Source: a virus | IMG/VR virus record: IMGVR_UViG_3300037247_001169 | Span: 1 to 64,000 of that record | Length of the DNA: 64,000 nucleotides | Direction: 5' to 3' (one strand) | Shown here: piece by piece, positions 13,418-23,927 of the stretch | Numbering within the stretch: position 1 is the stretch's first letter | Layout of the letters: each line of letters opens with the position of its first letter | Program-made: the position numbers and the translations under genes | The notes under the pieces: generated by a model | The model's database searches: none | Seen by the model: the letters and a program-made list of their open reading frames with translations, nothing else | What the model was told of the DNA's origin: nothing

Positions 13418-16072
13418 CTACGAAACGGTGGTAGTGTCGTTTATCAGGTTCAAAGCGCCTAGCGCGTCCAAACAACTCTTCAACGCCCCCTCGGGATTAT
13501 CCCGAGCCCCGGATACAGTGGGCTTCACGATCGCCGTAGCCCCGCCGAAAAATACCATCTTGCTTGTGGCTTCTATGCGGATCAACGTGTTGGTTCCGCT
13601 GTCCCTGATGTTGAACCGGCCCGCCGTCGCGTATTCTACGCTTCCTCTGGCCGACCCACTTGGCCCCCACTCGCAAACCGAAGCAGTGAACGCCATCGCC
13701 TGAACGGTATTGGCCTGGAAGAAATACCCATCCCCGGTCGGGACATTGAAAATCGTACCGGCAGCCGCGTCGTGCTTGATGTAGCTGCCGGCAGCGGCCA
13801 ACGTGATTTGCGAGCCGGGCGCTGACAGTACCACGTCACCGGCATTCACCACCAAATCGCCGGCTTCGACCGTAACATCGAGGTTGCTCTCGATTGTGAG
13901 TGCCAGATCATTCGTACCGGCGAAATACTGCATGTCGCAGGCGGTCGTACTCCTCATCGTGGCTTTCCATTGCCCTACCAGGGCGTAGGCGCCACCCTGG
14001 TAGGAATAGAATGAAAAGCCGAACAGCTTCGTGCCGCTTACCACGTTGGCCGGTCCTGCTTTGGCTCGCCGATAGGAATGGAAAATCGAGTTACCCGCCG
14101 TATCGCTCTCAACCGTCAGGTACAATCCCGCGCTGCCACCCTCATTGTAGATGTACACATTCTTGTTCGCCGCTCCCGGCGAGAGGGTCGCGTTGACGCA
14201 CCAATTGCCGTTCTCGTCGACACGGCATTTCTCGGTGCCGGCGAGCTCGAACGTGATGGGGCCGGTGCCCGACGAGCCAATGGTCAACGCCGCGTTCGCT
14301 TCGCCGGTCGCCGTTATCAGTGCGGGATCACCGGTCGCCGCGTTCTTAACCGTCACTTCGTTCACGGCGGAACCGACGGAGGCGAACTTGAGAATCTCGT
14401 TGACGCTGCTGTCGACGATGCCGTCTTGGAACTCGACGCCGCCCCCAAACACCCAGTGGGGCGCTGCACGCAGCCACGCGAGGCCGCCGGTGGCCGCGTC
14501 GTTTTTGCATTGGATGACGACATTGTCGGCCAGCGCGGCATGGCCAAATATGCCGAGGCCCGCGGCATCCCTCATCGTCCGATCCGCACCGGCAGACACC
14601 TGAACCGTATTTGCGGCGCCGGATGCAGCCGCGGCGGTTACGGCAAGGCCGAGATCCAGATCCGCGTCCGGTGCCGTGATAGTGCGCGTATTCCCGGCGG
14701 TTATCGCTGAGAGCTGAAAATCCATCTCTTTGGTAACGTCGCCCTCGTCGAAGAGATGGAAGGCATTGTCGGCGAACTCCGTTGTAACACCGCTGGCGCC
14801 GCCGGCCGCCGTCAGCGGTGTAGCGCCCCGCAGATCCACGGTAGACACGTGCGCCCAGGTGCCGCCGATCAAACTCATAGTTACGCGGGCTATGAGGAAT
14901 CCGGTTTGCGAATCGACATTGAATTCGCTGGGGATCCTAAACACATCGTAGCCGTTGATATCCCCTTCTGCCGATGCCTGCTTATTGTAACTCCCGGTCG
15001 ACAAGTTCATCGCCAACGGAGAATACTCGCCGCCCTTGTTGGCAATCCCCCAGATTACCCAGTTGAAGTATTTCTTAACCGCTACACCGTTAGCATCATT
15101 CGTCAACGTCTCCAGGTCCGTCACGGGATCATACGCAGCGCCGTTCTGATTGATGATCAGAATTGCATCACCCGTCGCGGTATCCAGCGCAGGTGTTGTG
15201 TGCTTGTGCATCTGGCGAACGACGCCAGCCGTCACTGCGGCGTCGACCGTCGCCCCGCCACCGGCGACGGTCATCGTTAGGACAACCCCGGTTTTGTAGA
15301 TCGCATGTCGCGACCGTATAGCATCGGTTATGTGAACTATGTGCCCCAGACCGCCGGTCCCCTGAGCATGCTCGTTAATGTTGTGATTGGCGTATACGCC
15401 CTTGGTCTGAACGTATCCCGCTGAAGGAACCAGGAAGTAGCCGATCTTGATGTGCGCGATTGGGTCCGCCGGCCAATCGCTTGTAGACTTCGTCAGCGCT
15501 TTCGTGCTCTGTAGTATGTAAATGAAATTACCTGTCGGGCTGGTGTCTGAACCCGCATCGAGAGGAATGGTGGCAGGGCTCGGCGTGCAATCCAATGTCG
15601 TCGCGCCGTCGGAGAAGAGCATCGTCAGATCGCCGCCCCCGGCCTGCTCGATCGACATCGTCACGACCGTACCGTTGCTCGTGACCAAGGCGTTGAAAGA
15701 CTCGATGAACGTGCCATGGAAGAATGGGTGTATGTGTGCAGACGCAGCGGCGCCAATGTCGGTCAACACATTGGCAGGTGAGCGCCACTCGAGACCCTGG
15801 TCCTCGGAGTCCTTGACCCGGAGCATGTAGAGATCGGTCCCCGGCTGAAAGGCGGCGAAGTCGCTGTCTGAATCACTGACCACGAACTGGCCGGGCGTAC
15901 TCGCCTGAATGTTCCCGCCCTTGGCTTCCGCGCCCGTCGCCTGGGTGAACGTGACGGTAAACGGATTGCTCCCAGACAGATAATTGATATCAGCGGAAAG
16001 GCGCTGTAGCGCAAGGCGCACTTCCTCGAACGACTTGACGTTGGAGCGCACTGGGACAATCGACCTTGGCAT
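13418..16072 (-). CDS. Tail fibre / receptor-binding protein, 884 aa
   Basis: A short N-terminal helix (residues 10-35), then long runs of small, beta-favouring residues (Gly, Ala, Thr, Ser, Asp, Asn) with repeated AGDxVxxAGD-like turns and triple-helix-friendly texture near residues 470-780. This composition and the final position in the structural block mark a trimeric fibre. It ends in a short helix (ALKSCLDALGALNL) as in many fibre proteins. No peptidase or chaperone domain is visible. Confidence 0.75.
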   Translation of the reverse strand: MPRSIVPVRSNVKSFEEVRLALQRLSADINYLSGSNPFTVTFTQATGAEAKGGNIQASTPGQFVVSDSDSDFAAFQPGTDLYMLRVKDSEDQGLEWRSPANVLTDIGAAASAHIHPFFHGTFIESFNALVTSNGTVVTMSIEQAGGGDLTMLFSDGATTLDCTPSPATIPLDAGSDTSPTGNFIYILQSTKALTKSTSDWPADPIAHIKIGYFLVPSAGYVQTKGVYANHNINEHAQGTGGLGHIVHITDAIRSRHAIYKTGVVLTMTVAGGGATVDAAVTAGVVRQMHKHTTPALDTATGDAILIINQNGAAYDPVTDLETLTNDANGVAVKKYFNWVIWGIANKGGEYSPLAMNLSTGSYNKQASAEGDINGYDVFRIPSEFNVDSQTGFLIARVTMSLIGGTWAHVSTVDLRGATPLTAAGGASGVTTEFADNAFHLFDEGDVTKEMDFQLSAITAGNTRTITAPDADLDLGLAVTAAAASGAANTVQVSAGADRTMRDAAGLGIFGHAALADNVVIQCKNDAATGGLAWLRAAPHWVFGGGVEFQDGIVDSSVNEILKFASVGSAVNEVTVKNAATGDPALITATGEANAALTIGSSGTGPITFELAGTEKCRVDENGNWCVNATLSPGAANKNVYIYNEGGSAGLYLTVESDTAGNSIFHSYRRAKAGPANVVSGTKLFGFSFYSYQGGAYALVGQWKATMRSTTACDMQYFAGTNDLALTIESNLDVTVEAGDLVVNAGDVVLSAPGSQITLAAAGSYIKHDAAAGTIFNVPTGDGYFFQANTVQAMAFTASVCEWGPSGSARGSVEYATAGRFNIRDSGTNTLIRIEATSKMVFFGGATAIVKPTVSGARDNPEGALKSCLDALGALNLINDTTTVS

Positions 16073-16074
16073 CG

Positions 16075-19000
16075 TCAGGGACCCTCCCCACCCGGATACC
16101 GGTCGTGCAGCCGTCGTTGCCTGTCGCTTAGACTCCGGTTCAGTCTTCCGCTCTTGATGTCGAGCAGCTTATAGCCGCGTGCCCGCCACGCTTCGCGCAG
16201 TACATCGAAAACCTCTCGCTGGCTCATGCCCATCGCCTTGAAGAAACGGACGCTCGTTTCGTCCGGCTTCCTGTCCGTTAATCTCAGAACTTCCGCCTTG
16301 ATGAACGATTCCTCGTCGAACTCGTTTCTGAACAGCGAGTCTATCGTCTGGCCCGAAAGCCCCGCATCATCGAAGACCTTCCTGATCTCCTTTTCGATCA
16401 TCCCCAGTTTCGTGGCGGCGGGTATTTCCCGCTGAAGCCCCGCGAACAGTCGCCGTTTGGATTCGACCATCTCCTCATGCTTTTGGCGCAGCAGATCGAG
16501 GCTCACATCGCCCTTGCTGCGAGCGTGCGTAGTCAGGATGTTCGTCGCCTCTGACCAGTTCCCCGAGAAGTTTCGGGCTTGCCGACCCAAGGCGGTTGGG
16601 ATGTTGATCTGCATCGGACGCTGACCGGTCGCCGCCATCATTTCGTCGACCGGATCTCTGACCTGACCCCACGGCTCGATGACGCCACGCATCCCCCGGT
16701 AGGCGCGACGAACCTGCGCGATCGTGCCCGGTTCGTAGGCCCCCAGAAGATGCACGAAGACATCCCGGACCTGAGAGTCCCAATCCGCCTGCTCATTATA
16801 CACCGTCCCGCCGTACTCGGTCTTGTTGCGGGACACGTCGAGTATGCGCTGGACCAGCAGTTCTTCCGAAGTGAACGGGTCCAAAAACTTCTTTGCGGCA
16901 ACCATCATCGCCGGCAAGATCCCCTCGTCCTGGTTTCTCAGGAAGCGCATGATCGGACTGCGCATATACACGTAGGGATCGACGTAGCTCATGTCGATCA
17001 CGCGGAACGCGTGCGGCTTGTCGGGCACCGGCAGGTGGTAAAATTCCCCATCTACGGCGTAGTCCGGCAGGAACTCGCGCATCGCATTTTCCTGCTCCCG
17101 GTCCATTCCACTGACAAGCATACGGCTTACGGCGGAGATCGCGGGGATGGTAATCGGCACCAGCAGCGTGCCAACAAGGCGCTCGGCGGCGATGCCCCGC
17201 ATCTTGGGATCTTGAAACTCCGTGCCAATCCGCTTGAGGTTATTGCCGTAGGTGCGGAATATCTCATAGGGGAAGCTGGTGAACGGTGCCACCGGGGCGT
17301 TGCGCCCGATCGCCCGCCACAGTTCGGGGACCATCGAATACGTGGGCGCTGTGTCCCGCAGTTCGCGAGCCGCCATCTCTTCGAGTTCGATGTCAGTCGC
17401 ATCGGGCAATGCCTTGCGGAGCCGCGCCTGCATCATCTTCCACATGATGTAGCGCGGCAGATCGTCGCCCGCACGGTACAGTTTCGTGGCGGCCTCGATG
17501 GTCTTTGCGGTGCCCTTCGTGCCCCCTCGCAATGCCTTCGCCGCCGCGCGACGGTGCCAGGGCCTCGCATTATCGTAAAGCGAGTCTGCGAAGGCAGCCT
17601 CGTCGCCCTTGACCGCACCTTCAAGCGCATGTTTCATTTCGCCGGACACGGCCCCGTCGTGAAGCACGCCTAACTCGATTCCACGAACAACCGCAGCCCT
17701 GCGTTCTTTATTCGGCGTTCGCCGGAAATCATCGACGATGGTCCTCGCCGCGCGCATGAACCCTCGCGGACCGAAGTGCCATAAAAGACCGGTGTTAAGG
17801 AACATCTGATTCCACGAGAGGACGTTGCGCACTTGCGTCGTTTCCGACAGGACCGTTTTAGTGAGCTTCGCCCCGCCGATCGCCTTCAGGTACATCCGAT
17901 GGAAGTTCCCGACAGTATCGCTTTTCGTCGCTTGCTCGAATGCCTTGGCGACTTCCGGGTAGGTCTTGAGCCCGTTCAGCGGCCACATGGCCTCGCCGTT
18001 CTTTGCCGCGATTTCAGCCACGGCTTCCGGTGGGATGTTCGGGTCTTCAGCCTCGAACAAGAACCGCCCCAGCCCCTCTTGGCGGACCTGCGTCAGAAAC
18101 TTGTGGGCGGCGATTACGTGAGCCTGCTTTTGCGCACTGCTCACGAAGTTGAAGCGCGGGTCTTTGACTTCGCCCAGGAACGCCCGGTATATCTCCGGCA
18201 GATCCTTGCGCTTGATGAAGATCGACTGGTCCTTCTTGCCCAGCTTGGAGAAGAACCCTATTGGCGTACCCGCTTCCTTGGCTTTGAACAGCAGCTCGTT
18301 CATCTGCTGTTCGAGCTGGTTGTCGGTAAGCTCCATGCCGTCGGCCAGATACTCCTGTCGCAGCCAGCTCTTGAAGTCATTGCGGATCGTGACCGGGACA
18401 TTCTTCGACCACTTCGGATCGATGAATGCGCGGTACTGCCGGTGAAGCCAGAGACCCTTGTTCTTCTCGATGATCGCAGCCAGCCCACCTTCGACAACGC
18501 CGTCATTGATGAGCTGCGTGGACAGCTCGTCGATTTTCTGGCGCATCGCTCGCACGGGCTCTTGAAGCGGCTCGGGAAGAAAACTGACAATGGGCTTGCC
18601 CCCAAGAGCGGCGTTAACGGCCAAGACATCCTCGTCGCTCATCTTCCCCACACCGCCATACGCCTCTTTCGCTCCAGCCATGAAATCGCGGTCCAAGTTC
18701 TCGATCTCTTTGAGCCGGGCGCGATACCACTGGTTGCTCTCGCGGGCACGCTCGAAAGCGCCCTCCGGGAGAACGCCAGCCGGCGTGAACAGACGACGCA
18801 GGAAAGCTGTTACGGGATTGGCGCCCTTTCGCCGAAACTTTGGGATCTCGTCGACCGGCAGTGCCTCGCGTGGCAGTTCGACGGCCGGCTCGGCAGTTTC
18901 GGCCGCCTCTTCGCCTGGGGTGGGTGCGGGTTGCTGGAGCCGTACCTCCTGGGCCTGGCGGGCAACGGGCTCGGTTACAGCTTCATCCCGCGGCGCTTGG

Positions 19001-20703
19001 ACCTGATGTTGCATCAGGGTTTGCTCGAGCTGCTCTTCGGATGTGGGCTGCGCCCTTTCCTCTACGGCGGCCCCAATCATGTCGCGGAAGACATCCCGGC
19101 GCATTTGGGAGACTTGCTCGCCGCTTATCGCGTCTCCCGCCGCGTCCTTCAACTGCTTTCGGCTGACCTTGCCTTCGAGTCCAGCGATACGCTGACTGGC
19201 TTCGGGGTGCAGCTCAACGAACCCGCGGGCACGCTCCATCGTCGGACGGTCGCGCTTGAAACGGGCGGCCGTGCGGACACCGGCAATGGGGATAGTGAAG
19301 GCGACGGCCTCTTGGGCGAGCTGTTCGAGTGTCGGGGCCTCCGCAGGAAGGTCCACGCCCGGAATGAGGCTGGCCACCTTGCGCAAGCCTTCGTTGAGGC
19401 GTTCCTCGGCCATCTCTCCCGTCACACTGCCGATGCCGAACTTGTCGAGAAAGGCCCTCGCGCCAACGCGAGCCGGTTTCATACCGACGGCACGTCGCGC
19501 CTTACCACCGATGAGTCCAACAACCTTGTGAGTCTGCTCCGAGAAGATTTCAATGTAAACGCTGCCTATGGCATTCAGGGTGGCTTCCATGCCGCCTTCG
19601 CCTTCATCGAGGACCACGAACTCGAAGTCCTCTGCCCCGTCCGGGATGTATGCAGCGAATTCCGGCGTAGCTCTCTGGAATGCCTCCGCGGTCACCCGGT
19701 GGCTGAACACGGGCAGCCTGAGAAGTGTCGTACCCGCAAGGCGCCCTACGTCCAACGCGGCCTTCTTCAACACTCCGCTGAGGGATTTCTTGATTGCCTT
19801 CTTGGCAACCTCTTTCCCGCCCTTTTTCAAAATAGCGGGTAGGCCACCAGACGCGAAGAAATCCGCCCAGAACGGCACGCTTCCCAAGGTGATACGCGCC
19901 ACGCCACCACCGAACGTGCGTTCCCGAGCGTCCATCACCGACTGCTCCATGTGGGCGGCCAGCGTCTCCCAGTCCTCGGCAGTGCCCTTGTCGTCCTCGA
20001 TGCGCTTTGCGGCTGCCTGGACGTTCCACAGCTTGGCTACCGTGAAAAAGCCGCCGCCAAGTGGAATGTCTTCCTCGCTCAGTTCCTTGGCCTGCTCGAC
20101 AATCCCGACCTTCTCCGGCAGCTTGTCCGCCGGACCGAGACCATACTTCTCGCGGATCTTGTTGAATCGACCAAGCGCATCCGGAGACCGCCCCAATGGA
20201 CCATGCGCCAAAAGGGCACCCGAATCCGAACGGCGTTTCGCAAATGCATCAGCTTCAGCATTACTATCGAAGCCAGGGAACTCCAACCCGGACTGAACGG
20301 CAAACCCAATGGCCTCTTGGTTGCTGACCTGTTTCCCACGAACGATAGTAGGAATGAGAGTAGGCTTGCCGGAATTCAATTCCTGCACTTCTACCGATAT
20401 CGTGCGCTCACTGGAAAACGTACCATCTGGATTACGAATCCCGGGGACAACTCCATACGCCTTGGCGATCTCCGGGGTAAACGGCGCAAAATCGACGGCT
20501 GCTTGGATCTTCTTGTCTTGGCTGAAATCGAGTTCGGCCGCTCCGGCGGCAATCGTGCGTTGCGACGCTCGAATGCTGTCCTCGCTCGCATCCTCGGCCT
20601 GCTGGGGAGTCGGCTGTTGCTGCGCCTGCTGTGCGGGTTGCTGTTGTTGCAGTAGGGTCTGCAACCGTTGGAGCCGTTGTTGGTCTTCGGGCGTCGGTGG
20701 CAA
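16075..20703 (-). CDS. Giant internal virion protein with LPD38-like region, 1542 aa
   Basis: Glutamine-rich N-terminus (residues 1-40), an early region about degradation-like GIRNPDGTFSSERTISVE, a long helical middle, and a C-terminal part (about 1080-1350) with YIMWKMMQARL, YSMVPELWRAIG and PFTSFPYEIFRTYG that matches the large polyvalent protein associated domain LPD38. Such proteins are carried in the head and probably ejected with DNA into the host. Directly follows the fibre gene with a 2-base gap. Confidence 0.7.
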   Translation of the reverse strand: MPPTPEDQQRLQRLQTLLQQQQPAQQAQQQPTPQQAEDASEDSIRASQRTIAAGAAELDFSQDKKIQAAVDFAPFTPEIAKAYGVVPGIRNPDGTFSSERTISVEVQELNSGKPTLIPTIVRGKQVSNQEAIGFAVQSGLEFPGFDSNAEADAFAKRRSDSGALLAHGPLGRSPDALGRFNKIREKYGLGPADKLPEKVGIVEQAKELSEEDIPLGGGFFTVAKLWNVQAAAKRIEDDKGTAEDWETLAAHMEQSVMDARERTFGGGVARITLGSVPFWADFFASGGLPAILKKGGKEVAKKAIKKSLSGVLKKAALDVGRLAGTTLLRLPVFSHRVTAEAFQRATPEFAAYIPDGAEDFEFVVLDEGEGGMEATLNAIGSVYIEIFSEQTHKVVGLIGGKARRAVGMKPARVGARAFLDKFGIGSVTGEMAEERLNEGLRKVASLIPGVDLPAEAPTLEQLAQEAVAFTIPIAGVRTAARFKRDRPTMERARGFVELHPEASQRIAGLEGKVSRKQLKDAAGDAISGEQVSQMRRDVFRDMIGAAVEERAQPTSEEQLEQTLMQHQVQAPRDEAVTEPVARQAQEVRLQQPAPTPGEEAAETAEPAVELPREALPVDEIPKFRRKGANPVTAFLRRLFTPAGVLPEGAFERARESNQWYRARLKEIENLDRDFMAGAKEAYGGVGKMSDEDVLAVNAALGGKPIVSFLPEPLQEPVRAMRQKIDELSTQLINDGVVEGGLAAIIEKNKGLWLHRQYRAFIDPKWSKNVPVTIRNDFKSWLRQEYLADGMELTDNQLEQQMNELLFKAKEAGTPIGFFSKLGKKDQSIFIKRKDLPEIYRAFLGEVKDPRFNFVSSAQKQAHVIAAHKFLTQVRQEGLGRFLFEAEDPNIPPEAVAEIAAKNGEAMWPLNGLKTYPEVAKAFEQATKSDTVGNFHRMYLKAIGGAKLTKTVLSETTQVRNVLSWNQMFLNTGLLWHFGPRGFMRAARTIVDDFRRTPNKERRAAVVRGIELGVLHDGAVSGEMKHALEGAVKGDEAAFADSLYDNARPWHRRAAAKALRGGTKGTAKTIEAATKLYRAGDDLPRYIMWKMMQARLRKALPDATDIELEEMAARELRDTAPTYSMVPELWRAIGRNAPVAPFTSFPYEIFRTYGNNLKRIGTEFQDPKMRGIAAERLVGTLLVPITIPAISAVSRMLVSGMDREQENAMREFLPDYAVDGEFYHLPVPDKPHAFRVIDMSYVDPYVYMRSPIMRFLRNQDEGILPAMMVAAKKFLDPFTSEELLVQRILDVSRNKTEYGGTVYNEQADWDSQVRDVFVHLLGAYEPGTIAQVRRAYRGMRGVIEPWGQVRDPVDEMMAATGQRPMQINIPTALGRQARNFSGNWSEATNILTTHARSKGDVSLDLLRQKHEEMVESKRRLFAGLQREIPAATKLGMIEKEIRKVFDDAGLSGQTIDSLFRNEFDEESFIKAEVLRLTDRKPDETSVRFFKAMGMSQREVFDVLREAWRARGYKLLDIKSGRLNRSLSDRQRRLHDRYPGGEGP

Positions 20704-20704
20704 G

Positions 20705-22168
20705 TCACTGCTCCAATATGCGCTTGGCGATTTCCAGTTCGCGCTGCTGCGTCTCGTCGAGTTGTCGTCCGCCTTCCAATAGGCTCACATAGAAATCGAA
20801 CACGACACGTGCTTCGTCGCGATGCTGCTCAATCTTTTCAGGCGGCCATGTTTCGATATTCGGCGACTTCTGCACCGCCGCTTTCAGCTTGGTGGCGGCT
20901 TCGTTTGCGGTCATCTCCTCGGGAAATTGCTGCCTCTCCATCTCCTCCTGGATCATCCGCTCCATATTTTCGGGAGAGGTCCCTAGTAGGCCTCTAACCG
21001 TAACCCTTTCAGCAGTCTCGTAGGCTTGCTGCATTTGCTCCCGGGTAGGAGTCATCGTCCCCAAAGTCGAGACGCCAAGGGCGTAGTTTTCGTTCAACCG
21101 ATTAAGGTATTGTGCTCTCGGGATGCTCACGCCCAACGACGGAATCTCGATGTCCGTATCCCTGTCCGTCAGCGTATCGACGCTGACCGTCATCTCCCCG
21201 TCCCGGCCGATCGACAGCCTTGGCTTGAATCCCGCCTTCATCCACGCTTCGAGGATTGGCTGCGCCTGCTTAACCTGTTCGGCTGCTGACGGCGGCTGCT
21301 TGCGAACGAGTTTCATGGGGAAGTTCGATGGGTCTTCGATGTCACCGGCGATACGGTTGAGGAGTTCGAGTCGTTGCCCCTGGGGCACATTAGGATCGCC
21401 CATCACCGCGTTGTAGTTACGCACGGCCTTGTGGGCTTCTTGTTCATCCGGGACCATATCGAAGTTGTTGAGAATCCCCGCTTTCTGAAGCGCGGCGTTC
21501 ATCCGCGTTTGGGCGTCTGCCCGGCCCCTCTGCTGCCTCTCTTGCTCTCGCACGCCTCGAATGCGCTCGGCGCCCGCCTGGAAATCGCCTTGCCCGGCCT
21601 CGGTTATCACCTCACGCGAGGCGCCCAACTGCTGAGCCATCTGGCCCTCGAAAACGCTTTGGGCCCGTTGGGCGGCCTGCTGTTGAGCGACTTGCCCGGC
21701 GTACTGTTCGAGCGGAATACCCTCTGCCTTGGCCTGCGCGGTGAACGCTCGGGTAGTCGTTCCCAGGCTCGTGGCCAGTTTGGAAATCTCGCTACGATCG
21801 AGTTTCGTTGGTGCGAAGCCGAATTGCTGAATGTCCTCCTGCTTTTGAAGGAGTGTCCCAATGCCCTCGGCAGCCGTGGCTACGCCACCGGCGACGTCCC
21901 CGCCAACGATCTGGCTGCCCACCATGCCGCCCAAGCCCGCGCCCTGGGCCGCGCCCGCCAGAATCGTCGTCCCCCCGATAGCGGGTCCAAGAAAGGCGCC
22001 GCCAATGCCGCCAACCACTGCCCCACCGAGCGTTCCCACGAGCCGTTGCTGCCTCGCCACCCGTTCCGCATTGCGGATCTCGGATTGCAGTCGTTGATAT
22101 TGCAAGACGCTGAAAAAATCGGCGACTGCCTGATACCGCGGGTCCCGGAACGTGTTGATTGTAGGCAT
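20705..22168 (-). CDS. Internal virion protein with glycine-zipper segment, 487 aa
   Basis: Residues about 45-95 form a glycine-zipper hydrophobic region (GGAVVGGIGGAFLGPAIGG, then AGLGGMVGSQIVGG), often found in proteins that insert into membranes during DNA ejection. The rest is charged, helical and glutamine-rich. Neighbour of the LPD38 protein, so the two likely act together in the ejection apparatus; this is inference. Confidence 0.6.
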   Translation of the reverse strand: MPTINTFRDPRYQAVADFFSVLQYQRLQSEIRNAERVARQQRLVGTLGGAVVGGIGGAFLGPAIGGTTILAGAAQGAGLGGMVGSQIVGGDVAGGVATAAEGIGTLLQKQEDIQQFGFAPTKLDRSEISKLATSLGTTTRAFTAQAKAEGIPLEQYAGQVAQQQAAQRAQSVFEGQMAQQLGASREVITEAGQGDFQAGAERIRGVREQERQQRGRADAQTRMNAALQKAGILNNFDMVPDEQEAHKAVRNYNAVMGDPNVPQGQRLELLNRIAGDIEDPSNFPMKLVRKQPPSAAEQVKQAQPILEAWMKAGFKPRLSIGRDGEMTVSVDTLTDRDTDIEIPSLGVSIPRAQYLNRLNENYALGVSTLGTMTPTREQMQQAYETAERVTVRGLLGTSPENMERMIQEEMERQQFPEEMTANEAATKLKAAVQKSPNIETWPPEKIEQHRDEARVVFDFYVSLLEGGRQLDETQQRELEIAKRILEQ

Positions 22169-22180
22169 GGCCCGAATTTC

Positions 22181-23230
22181 CTAGCCGCCGCCGAACCCCG
22201 GCTGAATCTGAACATTCCGGAAACCGCCCGGTCCCAGGCGGTTGATCGAATTGATGAATCCCAACCCCTGTTCGAGCCCCTGCATTCCCATAGTCAGCGG
22301 CAGTTGCCCGAATCCCATCAGGTTGTTCATCTGGTCGACGCCGGCCTGCTGAAGCATGCCCATTTGGCCCATGCCGAATCCGCCCAGCTGGCCAAGCGAC
22401 TGTAGCCCGACGTTGGCCCCGAGACCGGCACCGAACTGTCCGACGCCGAGCTGTTGGCCAAGGAGACCTTGTCCGAGGCCGGTTCCCATGCCCAGGAGCT
22501 GCTGCTGGGCGCCGAGCTGCTGGCCGGTCAGTCTCTCGTTTGCGGCCGCGGCCGCACCGCCGAACTGGCCGAGTATGCCGACCTGCTCACGCCGCAAACG
22601 CTCTCCCAGGCCACCGAGTGCCTGGCCACGCTGCGCTTCGACGCCGCGCTGAATTGACGCGGCCCCGGTAGAAGCGGTAAACCCGCGCTCCTGAAGGTTG
22701 GCCGCCTGCTGAGCACCAAACTGGTCGAATCGCCGGTTGATGTCCGCCTGCTCCTGTTGCCCGAGTCCGGCCGACATCTGCTGCGCCTGACGGAAGAGAT
22801 CCTGGAATTGCCCGCCGACCTGACCGGTCCGTTGGCCGAAGTTGCGCATGAGGCTTTGGCCACCAAGGCCGAACTGTCGCTGCAGCGCAGATGCTCCGCC
22901 GGAAGCAAGCTGGTTGAGCCCGGCCGTCTGCTGGCCAACCTGGCCGGGAAGCCCCTGTAGGCTCTGCATGGTAGAGCCCATGAATCGCTGGAAGTTCTGG
23001 TTCTGCGCGCCCTGGCTGAACAACTGGTTCCCGGCCTGCATGCCTTGGTTGGCGAGGCCCTGGGCTTGCCCGAAGAGTTGTCCGACATTCGGCGTCCCGC
23101 TGATGAGACCCATGCCGCGATCAATGTCGCCTTGCTGCGCCTCCATCACCTGTTGCTGGAGTTTGCGATCCTGTTCGCCGAAGAACAGATTCATTCCAAG
23201 GCCGAACAGCGGACTGCCGTGAAAAGGCAT
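22181..23230 (-). CDS. Gln/Gly-rich virion protein, 349 aa
   Basis: Low complexity throughout: LGQGLLGQQLGVGQFGAGL-like and QAQGLANQGMQAGNQ-like runs. No charged core after residue 30. Position among internal proteins suggests a virion component that is disordered or forms coiled or filamentous assemblies. Strong codon-composition bias on the opposite strand creates long false open frames here. Confidence 0.65.
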   Translation of the reverse strand: MPFHGSPLFGLGMNLFFGEQDRKLQQQVMEAQQGDIDRGMGLISGTPNVGQLFGQAQGLANQGMQAGNQLFSQGAQNQNFQRFMGSTMQSLQGLPGQVGQQTAGLNQLASGGASALQRQFGLGGQSLMRNFGQRTGQVGGQFQDLFRQAQQMSAGLGQQEQADINRRFDQFGAQQAANLQERGFTASTGAASIQRGVEAQRGQALGGLGERLRREQVGILGQFGGAAAAANERLTGQQLGAQQQLLGMGTGLGQGLLGQQLGVGQFGAGLGANVGLQSLGQLGGFGMGQMGMLQQAGVDQMNNLMGFGQLPLTMGMQGLEQGLGFINSINRLGPGGFRNVQIQPGFGGG

Positions 23231-23244
23231 AACTCACCTCACTA

Positions 23245-23913
23245 CTAAAAAAAGCGTTGCTGGCCCCGAAACTGCTTACCGAACCCTTGACCGCCCATTC
23301 CCGGCACACCCTGCATGAACGACAACCCGCTCATGAGGTTCTGCATCATTCCCGGCATCTGACCGGCACCGGCGGCCCGACTCCGCATCATGCCTTGAAG
23401 CAATGCCGGATCGACCTGTTGACCGGGAACGAGTCCCGGCTGCGCCATGCCCTGCTGACCGGCCTGTAGTGGGCCCTGGCGAATGGGAAGGGCGAATCCC
23501 TGCCCGCCTTGTTGTTGCCCAAACCCCGCCAACTGACGCCCTCGATTCTGTGCCACAGATTGCTGCTGAGCCGTTGGGCCGAAGAACTGTCCAAGTTGAC
23601 CTTGCGACAACTGTTGGCCGGGCATGCCCGGCTGCTGGCCCGCCATCCCGGCTTGGCGCCGCATGAACATCTGAAGCATGTTACCCATCGGATTGCCCAT
23701 CATTTCAGGTTGCCCGCCCGGCATGCCAAACGGAGACATTTGCTGTTGCGGCTGCCCGAACATGCCAAATGGCGACTGCTGCTGCCCGAACATCTGCTGC
23801 ACCTGTCGCTGCATGGGCATGAACTGCTGTTGCCCTTGACGCATTCGCGCTTGCCCGCCCTGCCCCTGAAGCTGCGACATCATGCCAAACATTGGATTGC
23901 TGAAAAGCGACAT
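23245..23913 (-). CDS. Met/Gln/Gly-rich virion protein, 222 aa
   Basis: Very low complexity: nearly all Met, Gln, Gly, Pro and Phe (for example MFGQQQSPFGMFGQPQQQM). Prion-like composition and no recognisable fold. GAGGTGAGTT precedes the start, the same leader as the gene upstream at 23230. It is an unusual phage product and probably structural by position. Confidence 0.6.
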   Translation of the reverse strand: MSLFSNPMFGMMSQLQGQGGQARMRQGQQQFMPMQRQVQQMFGQQQSPFGMFGQPQQQMSPFGMPGGQPEMMGNPMGNMLQMFMRRQAGMAGQQPGMPGQQLSQGQLGQFFGPTAQQQSVAQNRGRQLAGFGQQQGGQGFALPIRQGPLQAGQQGMAQPGLVPGQQVDPALLQGMMRSRAAGAGQMPGMMQNLMSGLSFMQGVPGMGGQGFGKQFRGQQRFF

Positions 23914-23927
23914 AACTCACCTCACTT

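Noticed and set aside
17833-19842. 669-aa open frame on the plus strand
   Set aside because: It lies opposite the 1,542-aa virion gene, has no ribosome site or neighbours on that strand, and its composition is that of a GC-rich shadow frame.
22356-23222. Plus-strand frames of about 100-130 aa rich in Pro, Trp and Cys
   Set aside because: They are antisense to the Gln/Gly-rich virion genes and only mirror their repeat composition.
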